Assembly (NCBI RefSeq): GCF_900109515.1
Contig: NZ_FOBD01000011.1
Span: 62,001-126,000 of the forward strand
Origin: Paenibacillus sp. OK003
Lineage (GTDB): Bacteria > Bacillota > Bacilli > Paenibacillales > Paenibacillaceae
Length of the DNA: 64,000 nt
Reading direction: 5' to 3'
Shown here: piece after piece, positions 18,946 through 26,044 of the stretch
How positions within the stretch are numbered: the first letter of the stretch is position 1
Layout: every line of letters starts with the position of its first letter
Made by a program: the position numbers and the translations under genes
The notes under the pieces: generated by a model
Database searches by the model: none
Seen by the model: the letters and a program-made list of their open reading frames with translations, nothing else
What the model was told of the DNA's origin: nothing

Positions 18946-20238
18946 TCACTCCATTCTTTTTAGCAAAGAACCCATATTTTCGTTTTGGATGCGCCTATAT
19001 AAGGGAATAAGAACAGACAGTATGATTGTGGCTGAAAGAGTCAGCAAAATGAATAGATAGGCAACCATATTATGGCCAATAAACATTCCATACAGTATCA
19101 AACTGATGATTGCGGGTGATAACACTACAATTCCAATCTCAACTACATAATAGAGAAATATTTGATTAGGTACAGCTCCTGATATCAAATGAATTGACCA
19201 CGCTTTAAGGTTATCTTCAAATTTATTTTTGAAAAAAATCCACATTGTCAATACAACGATTAACATTATCGTAATTCCTATTATGCTGAGGAGAAATCTA
19301 TTTTCCTTCAGGGCTGATAGAACAAAACCAAAAGGTATAGCGCTAGCTCCTAAAAATCTAGTATCAACAAAGCCCGTCCTTTCTTTAGCTTCCTCTAGTT
19401 TCTTATTTACAATAAAATCTCCAGAAGCACTATATACTGAGCCGTTAATCAGTTGGAGATAATGCTTTTGTTGAAAACTGAAATCCTCCTCGCTTTGTGG
19501 GGCAGATACAAATTGTTGTGCGGGCATTACAATATAACGATCCAAATATAACTCCGGTTCATTAGAGCTAAAGATCAGGGAATTGGGCTTAAGAAAGCCT
19601 TTTACAACCAAGTTAAATTTCTTAAATAAATATTGTCCTTTTATTGTATCCCCTGGATTATAGAAATTTTTATACTCATGACCTAATAGTACGGGTATCC
19701 GATCATCCGCATTTCCCATATAATCATTTTCTGCGAAACTCTCACCATCGACTGCACTAACCGAAAACATATCTACCGCCTGCTTATTTAATTGTACTGC
19801 TTTGATAGCATTATATGGGCCCTCTCCATCAATATCAAAAGGTTCACTTACGAAACCCATTTCATAATCTCTGGTGAATTTTTCTTTCTCTGACTTAGTG
19901 AAGTCGAGTAACTCAATGGGCTGAGTGAATATATAAATATACTTTTCATTTAAATCCGTTTCCAAATAACTATAGAACTTTTTAATGGTTTCAAGAAAAT
20001 GTACTTGTTTCATTAAACTTGATAATTGATCCCCATCAAGCAATGTATCAGAAAGTTGGTAGCTTTTCATATCTTCAAGAAGATTAATTTGATTTGATTT
20101 TTTCTCAAGGCTATTTAAACCTAGAAATACAACCATAGCTAAAAAAAACAGGAAGAGGATCTCAACTATGATTAGAATCGTAACCATTTTATTTTTACGG
20201 ATACTTTCAAACACTTCCGTGTATATTCGTTCGTACAT
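18946..20238 (-). CDS. MacB/FtsX-type ABC permease, second subunit
   Basis: A 430-residue membrane protein. One helix at residues ~14-36 (ILIIVEILFLFFLAMVVFL) is followed by a large extracellular domain, then three C-terminal helices, ending in IPLYRRIQNENMGSLLKRME. This is the FtsX/MacB topology. The start at 20238 has GAAAGGA seven bases upstream; the longer frame has no site. It overlaps the ATPase gene at its 3' end, indicating coupled translation. It resembles, but is not a close copy of, the preceding permease, so the two may form a heterodimer. The substrate is not known. Confidence 0.85.
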   Translation of the reverse strand: MYERIYTEVFESIRKNKMVTILIIVEILFLFFLAMVVFLGLNSLEKKSNQINLLEDMKSYQLSDTLLDGDQLSSLMKQVHFLETIKKFYSYLETDLNEKYIYIFTQPIELLDFTKSEKEKFTRDYEMGFVSEPFDIDGEGPYNAIKAVQLNKQAVDMFSVSAVDGESFAENDYMGNADDRIPVLLGHEYKNFYNPGDTIKGQYLFKKFNLVVKGFLKPNSLIFSSNEPELYLDRYIVMPAQQFVSAPQSEEDFSFQQKHYLQLINGSVYSASGDFIVNKKLEEAKERTGFVDTRFLGASAIPFGFVLSALKENRFLLSIIGITIMLIVVLTMWIFFKNKFEDNLKAWSIHLISGAVPNQIFLYYVVEIGIVVLSPAIISLILYGMFIGHNMVAYLFILLTLSATIILSVLIPLYRRIQNENMGSLLKRME

Positions 20239-20270
20239 AGAAAAATCCTTTCTTATGATAAAAAATGATT

Positions 20271-21296
20271 CTACTTTAGCCTCTTGCTCAAGCTTTTCAT
20301 AGACATTCTCAAGGATAAAAAAGATGTGAGAACTATAACTAGAAAACCAAAGCAAATATGAAGAAAATATTCATTGTAAAATTCTGGATTAATATTTAGA
20401 ATAGCAAAACTACCGCCGGCTACTAAAACATAAGTAAATGAGGTAATCGTAAAATATTTAATCACATATCTAAATAACGGATATATAGGTTGAAATCCCA
20501 AAATCCAAAGTACACGAATCTCGGACCACTGTTTCTTGATCCAACTCACTGTAAAAACAATACTGGAAAGGGATACCAAAATAAACACTATAATTTTCAA
20601 AATAACATTATAGATATCGGAATTTGCATAGCTTTGTGCTCCATATTCTCCTCGTTCAAACAAGTGAACAGGCACTTTAATGCCTCCCACATCCAGCATT
20701 TTACTTTTGGTAATGGAACTTAAATCCGAGGCATTTAATACAAAAATACCCGATTCTCTATTTTCCTCCCCACTCAATCCATTCATGGACAGTATTATTG
20801 TTTTATCTATTTCAGTTAGATGAGAGGCGCCCATTGTCCCAATAACTTCAAACTCATTGTTTTTATAAATATAGTATAACTTCCCATTTTTATATTTGAG
20901 CTCTGATCTCTGAATTTCTTTTCCTACAACTGCAAATCTCCCGTTATCGTAAAAGTCCTCTTTTCGAAAAAATCTACCGTCTACAATCGGCGGTACATAA
21001 GTCTGATTATCAAAGTATATGGCTCGAATATTTCTTGATCCCGTTTGAAGTTCCTTAAACAATGTAAACTGCTGACCAATGTTTATATCGCGCCAATTCC
21101 ATAATACGGATTCATCAGGTATAAAAAAGATACTATTTTCATTATAGAGACCTCTTCCTAATGTATCCATTTCACTCTTTTTAATTTCATAGTAACTCAT
21201 GGAAACGATCATGATGCTCAGCAAGATGTAAAGCAAGCAAATATGAAAAACCCCACCTCTATTAATTTTCTTAAACAGATCGCTCATCCAGTCCAT
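20271..21296 (-). CDS. MacB/FtsX-type ABC permease, first subunit
   Basis: A 341-residue protein with one N-terminal helix (residues ~15-36), an extracellular domain of about 200 residues, and three helices in the last 110 residues ending in LSLRMSMKSLSKRLK. The topology is FtsX/MacB-like. The start may be the ATG three codons downstream, which has better spacing to AAAGG. Its codon use (many AAA, ATA, AAT) is unlike the flanking operons. In lactococcin-972-type loci a single larger membrane protein sits in this place; here two separate half-size permeases occupy it. Confidence 0.82.
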   Translation of the reverse strand: MDWMSDLFKKINRGGVFHICLLYILLSIMIVSMSYYEIKKSEMDTLGRGLYNENSIFFIPDESVLWNWRDINIGQQFTLFKELQTGSRNIRAIYFDNQTYVPPIVDGRFFRKEDFYDNGRFAVVGKEIQRSELKYKNGKLYYIYKNNEFEVIGTMGASHLTEIDKTIILSMNGLSGEENRESGIFVLNASDLSSITKSKMLDVGGIKVPVHLFERGEYGAQSYANSDIYNVILKIIVFILVSLSSIVFTVSWIKKQWSEIRVLWILGFQPIYPLFRYVIKYFTITSFTYVLVAGGSFAILNINPEFYNEYFLHICFGFLVIVLTSFLSLRMSMKSLSKRLK

Positions 21297-21310
21297 TACC
21301 TTTCATAAAT

Positions 21311-21347
21311 AGCGGCAAGTTCTCTTTTTTCAAGAAATCTTGCCGCT
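21311..21347 (-). terminator. hairpin between the secreted-protein gene and the permeases
   Basis: AGCGGCAAG pairs with CTTGCCGCT with additional inner pairing. No long T run follows, so it probably acts as a partial terminator or RNA-stabilising hairpin that favours expression of the secreted protein over the transporter. Confidence 0.6.
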
Positions 21348-21382
21348 TTATTATTTAAGTACTAAATAAACTCACAATAGAA

Positions 21383-21793
21383 TTATTCTTCGGTTCCCCA
21401 ATATGTTTTAGAAATCAGGTCAAAACTAGCATAATTTGTTTGCGCTTTTGTAGTACCGGTCCCCCATTGTCTCCCACTATCTTCTCTAACCCATATCCAC
21501 TCCATCTGAGCTCTAGAGTAATGGCGCTGACCTGGCCAAACCGTTTTTGCAACAGCACGTTTTAATTTACTATCTGTTGTACTATACTCAGAATACCCTT
21601 CATGGGAATCAGGATATAATTTTACTTCCTGTGTTGTTATTCCTCTGTTTGGACTGGCGTTGGTGAAGTAGCCTTCACCTTCTACCCAACCTCCTCCAAC
21701 ACCGAATGGTTTGGCTGCATAAGCAGAGGAAGCAATGGAACCCAATATTGCTGTAATTGCCAGAGCTTTAATTACTTTTTTAGTTATTCTCAT
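21383..21793 (-). CDS. secreted protein, lactococcin-972-like bacteriocin candidate
   Basis: A 136-residue protein with a clear signal peptide: basic MRITKKVIK, a hydrophobic core, and SSAYA before AKPFG (cleavage about residue 26). The mature part of about 110 residues is glycine-, tryptophan- and tyrosine-rich with no cysteine. It has a GVGGGW element near its N-terminus and a NYASFDL...YWG tail, which recall the lactococcin 972 family. It is longer than lactococcin 972 itself (66 residues mature), so this is a distant match judged by eye. AGGAG precedes the ATG. Its position upstream of two permeases and an ATPase supports a bacteriocin or peptide-toxin role. Confidence 0.6.
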   Translation of the reverse strand: MRITKKVIKALAITAILGSIASSAYAAKPFGVGGGWVEGEGYFTNASPNRGITTQEVKLYPDSHEGYSEYSTTDSKLKRAVAKTVWPGQRHYSRAQMEWIWVREDSGRQWGTGTTKAQTNYASFDLISKTYWGTEE

Positions 21794-22369
21794 GAAATTT
21801 TCTCCTATTCTCTATTAATTTAATTTGAAAGCTGGCCAGCTAATCAAAATAATCCATAATTATACATGGAAATTATTTGAATTCAAATAGCTAATAATGT
21901 CGTATAAACACTTATTTTGTATTGTTTTGTAATATAATATATGATTACTACTTTTTTTGACGAAATGAGAAAGAAACTGTTTCATATTGAACTGGATATC
22001 TTTGACTAGACAGCCCAGCCCATATTTGGGTGGAGAACTAGGATAGGAATGAAGACTAACGACTTCAAATTGTCATCATTTTATGGCTAGAAAATAGATT
22101 TGCACAGAGTTGATCTGTCCATGCAAGTCTATTTTTCCGCATCCATATACATATATGTTCACATCCACGAATCAAGTCTTTAAACAAACAAAAGAAGCCC
22201 GCTAACCGAATCTTCGAGCACGTCTATTATTACTGCTTATAATTCTCTAGGTTACTTAGTATTTCATTATTATTCGTCTCATAGTCGATAGGCTTAGTCT
22301 TCGCTACACTGCCGAACAGTGACATATTAATTTTGTTATATTAAATATATAAAGTAAAATAATGGACTG
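21794..22369 (+). other. AT-rich gene-poor stretch with a hairpin
   Basis: No convincing gene of normal size is present. An inverted repeat, AAAATAGATTTGCA (22091-22104) with TGCAAGTCTATTTT (22122-22135), matches at 13 of 14 positions. It contains an inner CAGA/TCTG stem and is flanked by A and T runs, so it could terminate transcription in either direction. Before it, at 21968-22012, a plus-strand start codon gives only a 14-codon frame. The stretch may hold remnants of transferred DNA or a small RNA. Confidence 0.45.
22230..22325 (-). CDS. possible 31-residue ORF or gene remnant
   Basis: An ATG-to-TAA frame of 31 codons begins MSLFGSVAKTKPIDYE and has a protein-like composition, followed by further stops. 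No ribosome binding site is visible upstream and the surroundings are AT-rich, so this may be a gene fragment or chance. I do not recognise it. Confidence 0.2.
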   Translation of the reverse strand: MSLFGSVAKTKPIDYETNNNEILSNLENYKQ

Positions 22370-23353
22370 TTAACTTAATAGAAGAACCTTTCCCTTGATG
22401 CTCGATTCAGAGGCTGCAATGGCCTGTTTCACATTTTCCAATCCAAACGTCGCCCCAATGTTTGCCATCAATAGCCGCCCTTCCCGAACTAACTTAATCA
22501 CTTCATTGAATACCTGTTCCCATCGTTCTTGCGAACATCTCTCTACCCAATGCTTTAGCCAAAAGAGTTTAACGTTAACTTGCGTTCCTCGGGTCATCTC
22601 ATGCCATAAAGGCGTGATGCCCGAGAGCAGCCCGACGCTTATTACCGTTCCATTCGGCCTTAAACAACTCACGAGCTGCTCTCCGTCTGCCCCTCCGATG
22701 CAGTCGACGGCCGCATTAGCGCCGAGCCCCTCCGTTAATTCTGCACTTCTCTCCTGTAGCAGCTCTTCCATCGTATTCACGACAGCAGCTGCCCCAAGGC
22801 CATATAACTCAGCAGTATGTCGATCATTTCTTGTGAGCGCAATCATACGAAATCCCAGAATCTTCGATAATTGTGCAAATATTCGACCGATTGCGGAACC
22901 ACCAGCATTGACAATTAAGGTATCTCCGTACGTAAGATGAAGCATATCCGTACAAATTAACCATGCTGTTATCGGGTTAATGTAGAGCTGACTTGCCGAT
23001 TGATCATTAATATCATCAGGCACAATGATCGCATGTCGATCCAAAGTCCTCACCATCTCTTGCCATGTGTTTTCACCTCTCAACGGCAGGACGCGCCGCC
23101 CTAACAGTTGATTGGATACTCCCGGCCCTACTGCTTCCACGATCCCCACTCCCTCGAACCCAGGTACAGCGGGCAATGCCGTCCGATGCGGATATGCGCC
23201 TCGAACGGGAATGACATCTGAAGGATTAATAGGCCGAGCGCACATCCTCACAACTAATTCACCGGGACCAGGAGGCACTAACTGCTTCTCCTCTATGCAC
23301 AGCACTTCGCTCGGCTCTCCGAAACGATAATAACGTATAACCTTAGTCTTCAT
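22370..23353 (-). CDS. MDR-superfamily oxidoreductase (enoyl reductase/quinone reductase-like)
   Basis: A 327-residue medium-chain dehydrogenase. INPSDVIPVRGAYP and PAVPGFEGVGIVEAVG belong to the catalytic domain, and NAGGSAIGRIFAQL is the NADPH Rossmann loop. The zinc ligands of true alcohol dehydrogenases are absent. The INPSD motif and overall pattern fit trans-2-enoyl-CoA reductase (MECR/Etr1)-like or quinone-oxidoreductase-like enzymes. The ATG at 23353 follows AGGAG; the longer frame adds 19 residues of leader. It stands alone next to the bacteriocin island, so its substrate is not indicated by context. Confidence 0.85.
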   Translation of the reverse strand: MKTKVIRYYRFGEPSEVLCIEEKQLVPPGPGELVVRMCARPINPSDVIPVRGAYPHRTALPAVPGFEGVGIVEAVGPGVSNQLLGRRVLPLRGENTWQEMVRTLDRHAIIVPDDINDQSASQLYINPITAWLICTDMLHLTYGDTLIVNAGGSAIGRIFAQLSKILGFRMIALTRNDRHTAELYGLGAAAVVNTMEELLQERSAELTEGLGANAAVDCIGGADGEQLVSCLRPNGTVISVGLLSGITPLWHEMTRGTQVNVKLFWLKHWVERCSQERWEQVFNEVIKLVREGRLLMANIGATFGLENVKQAIAASESSIKGKVLLLS

Positions 23354-23427
23354 TGTTGCATCTCCTAAAATCATTTTTCTTAGATAGAATATAACATTAG
23401 TGCCCCCCATGTTGGGATAAATGAAAG

Positions 23428-23457
23428 AACCCGACGGGAAAATCCCCGCCAGGCTCA
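23428..23457 (-). terminator. weak terminator after the GH13 gene
   Basis: GCCTGGCGGGG and CCCGTCGGGTT form an imperfect GC-rich stem on the minus strand followed by CTTTC. Pairing and T run are both modest. Confidence 0.5.
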
Positions 23458-23473
23458 GATAACTTGCGATGGT

Positions 23474-25117
23474 TTATATGGAGTAAATAAGCGCCTCATA
23501 AGGACGCAAACGAACGGTGCCGTTTCTAACCTCACCCGAGGTTGACCGATCCAGATTGCCAATAACCAAGCGGGCATTCGTGGCTCGATCAGCGAATGAA
23601 GCAGGCAGACGATAGGACTGCTCCTGGTCCGAATGATTGAGCATAACAAGCCATGTCTCTCCATCCAGACTGCGGCTATATGCATATACATGCTCTTCCC
23701 CTGCTGATTGGTCACGATAATCTCCATAGACCATAACCGCGTTCGTTTTACGCAGCGCAATCAGCTGCTGATAATATGCAAATATGGAGTCCTCCGCGGC
23801 TAAATCCCGCTCCACATTAATCTCTTCATAGTTGGGATTCACCTGCATCCACGGCTGCCCTTCGGTAAACCCGGCATGCTTGCTGCTGTCCCACTGCATC
23901 GGCGTACGGGAATTATCCCGACTCAGCGGCTGGAGACCGTGGAGGACTTCATCTGGCGCACGGCCTTTACTGATTTCTTCCTTATATTTGTTCTTCATGG
24001 CAATATCGTGATATTCATCAATGGAAGAGAACCGGACACCCGTCATGCCGATCTCCTCTCCCTGGAATACATACGGTGTTCCCGGAAGAGTATGAATCAT
24101 GGTCGCCAGTTGTTTGGCCGATTGCACACGGTATTGTCCATCATTGCCGTACCTCGAAACCTGCCTTGTGTGATCGTGATTGTTCAGGAACTGGGAGTTC
24201 CAACCTTCATTACGGAACGCCTCATACCAGCTCTCCTGAATTTCCTTGTACCGTGCCAGATCCCAAGTAGGCATGTCATCCGCCACCTGGAAATGGAATA
24301 ACGTATGCAGCTCTTTCCGGTTGTCGCCCACATATAAGAGACCATCCTCAGGTGTGACAAACGGAATCTCTCCCACAGTCATGATGTCATAATGCTGGAG
24401 AACCTCCCGGTTCATTTCCTGCAAGTATTCATGAATGCCGGGATTATTGCCCAGATAATCAATGCTCTCCGGGTGCTCCGCATCCGGGAAACCTTCCAGC
24501 TTGGCGAGCAGGTTAATGACATCCATACGGAAGCCGTCAATGCCCTGATCCAGCCAAAAACGCATCATCCGATAGATCTCCTGACGCAGTTCAGCATTTT
24601 CCCAATTCAGATCAGGCTGCTCCTTGGCAAAGGAATGGAAATAATACTCCCCCGTTCGCTCGTCGTAGGTCCAGGTCGATGGTTCAAAATAGGAGCGCCA
24701 GTTGTTCGGCGGGCTATCCTGTTTCCCCGGCTTCCATATATACCAGTTGCGTTTCGGATTATCGACGGATGAACGCGATTCTTCGAACCATGCATGCTGC
24801 TCTGATGTATGATTCACCACCAGATCCATAATGAGCTTCATGCCCAGTGCATGGACCTTGTCCAGCAATTGCCTGAACTGCTCCATCGTTCCGGCTTTTG
24901 CCATGATGCGGTAATAATCCGCGATATCGTATCCGTTGTCTTTATCTGGCGATTCATAAATGGGATTGAGCCAGATGACATCTATCCCCAGACTTTTGAT
25001 ATAGTCGAGCTTGAGCATCAAGCCCTCCAAATCCCCGATGCCGTCCCCATTCGCATCCAGGAAGCTCCGCCAGTAGATTTGATATACCACAGCTTCTTTC
25101 CACCATGCCCGGTTCAT
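23474..25117 (-). CDS. GH13 alpha-glucosidase (oligo-1,6-glucosidase type)
   Basis: A 547-residue cytoplasmic GH13 enzyme of the subfamily containing MalL and oligo-1,6-glucosidase. It hydrolyses terminal alpha-glucosidic bonds in short oligosaccharides. Conserved regions are MDLVVNHTS (I), GFRMDVIN with the nucleophile Asp (II), TVGEIPFV with the acid/base Glu (III) and FLNNHDH with the stabilising Asp (IV). Val in the VVNHT region is often linked to alpha-1,6 activity, which is a hint only. There is no signal peptide. It is the last gene of the GH65/ABC operon, 21 bases after pgmB, matching the malL-pgcM pairing known in Bacillus. Confidence 0.93.
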   Translation of the reverse strand: MNRAWWKEAVVYQIYWRSFLDANGDGIGDLEGLMLKLDYIKSLGIDVIWLNPIYESPDKDNGYDIADYYRIMAKAGTMEQFRQLLDKVHALGMKLIMDLVVNHTSEQHAWFEESRSSVDNPKRNWYIWKPGKQDSPPNNWRSYFEPSTWTYDERTGEYYFHSFAKEQPDLNWENAELRQEIYRMMRFWLDQGIDGFRMDVINLLAKLEGFPDAEHPESIDYLGNNPGIHEYLQEMNREVLQHYDIMTVGEIPFVTPEDGLLYVGDNRKELHTLFHFQVADDMPTWDLARYKEIQESWYEAFRNEGWNSQFLNNHDHTRQVSRYGNDGQYRVQSAKQLATMIHTLPGTPYVFQGEEIGMTGVRFSSIDEYHDIAMKNKYKEEISKGRAPDEVLHGLQPLSRDNSRTPMQWDSSKHAGFTEGQPWMQVNPNYEEINVERDLAAEDSIFAYYQQLIALRKTNAVMVYGDYRDQSAGEEHVYAYSRSLDGETWLVMLNHSDQEQSYRLPASFADRATNARLVIGNLDRSTSGEVRNGTVRLRPYEALIYSI

Positions 25118-25138
25118 GCTGCATCTCCCCTTTCCCGC

Positions 25139-25828
25139 TTAATGGCTATGCTCCTGCAACGTACGCTCCAGGAATGACAGCGTGAGCTGTTTCGTATCGT
25201 TCAGCACCACGTCCGCTCCGGAACCTTTCAGTACCGCTTCTTCCCCAATACCCACGGCGATCATGCCTGCGGCTTTGATGGCCTCAATACCCGCCTGCGC
25301 ATCCTCGATGCCGATGCAGGCTTTAACGTCAGCACCCACTTCTTCCGCTCCACGCAGGAACAGATCAGGTGCTGGCTTGCCGTGAGGTACGGAATCCGGA
25401 TGAACCACATAGCGGAACAGTGAGTCCAACTCCAGTGCCTTCAGAATTTGAGGCGCATTTTTGCTGGCCGAGGCGATCACCGCAGGAATGCCTGCGGCTT
25501 GCAGCTCAAGCAGCAACTCCCGAATTCCAGGATAAGTATGCTCAGGTGTCAGCGAGTCCAGCAACGAGACGTAATGTTCGTTTTTACGCTGTGCGAATTC
25601 TTCCTTTTCCTCAGCCGAAAATGCCTCTTCCTTGCCACCAAGACGCAAAATGCGCGCCAGTGACTCTCCGCGGCTAATGCCCTTCAACTGCTCGTTGAAC
25701 TCACGATCAAACGGGATGTCCAGCTCTTCTCCAAGCTGCTTCCATGCAACATAATGATACTCCGCTGTGTCAGTAATGACACCATCCAAATCAAAAATAA
25801 CGGCTTGAAGTGCTCCGTTCCCTTTCAT
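25139..25828 (-). CDS. pgmB: beta-phosphoglucomutase
   Basis: A 229-residue HAD-superfamily enzyme. FDLDGVITDTAEYHY carries the nucleophile D13 and acid/base D15, KGISRGESL is the typical cap-domain segment, ASASKNAP is motif II, and GKPAPDLFL and GIEDAQAGIEA are motifs III and IV. It converts beta-glucose 1-phosphate to glucose 6-phosphate. Its partner is the inverting GH65 phosphorylase in the same locus, which releases beta-glucose 1-phosphate. Repeat copy B lies between the preceding glycosidase gene and this one. Confidence 0.95.
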   Translation of the reverse strand: MKGNGALQAVIFDLDGVITDTAEYHYVAWKQLGEELDIPFDREFNEQLKGISRGESLARILRLGGKEEAFSAEEKEEFAQRKNEHYVSLLDSLTPEHTYPGIRELLLELQAAGIPAVIASASKNAPQILKALELDSLFRYVVHPDSVPHGKPAPDLFLRGAEEVGADVKACIGIEDAQAGIEAIKAAGMIAVGIGEEAVLKGSGADVVLNDTKQLTLSFLERTLQEHSH

Positions 25829-25890
25829 TTACCCGTTCCTCCCCATGCCATTGCTCTAGTTGAGTTCAACTAAAAGATATTTACACTGGT

Positions 25891-26019
25891 CACTCCGATG
25901 ACAGAACAACCTTCCGATCGCTGTTATCCCCAGATTTTTTTTGATATCCTTTTCAGAAGGGAAAATCCGGGAATAAAGGCGAACACTGCGTTTCTTCAGG
26001 TTTTTTCTGCCCTCTCCGT
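25891..26019 (-). repeat. dispersed palindromic intergenic repeat, copy B
   Basis: This copy keeps the core arms CCCCAGATTTTTT and AAAATCCGGGAAT and the outer arms (GACAGAACAACCT against a segment near AGGTTTTTTCTGCC). The CACTCCGA at 25891 and CTCTCCGT near 26012 echo the end repeats of copy A. It sits between the six-hairpin glycosidase gene and pgmB. Confidence 0.75.
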
Positions 26020-26044
26020 TATCGTGTAAATGTTTAGTTGAACA

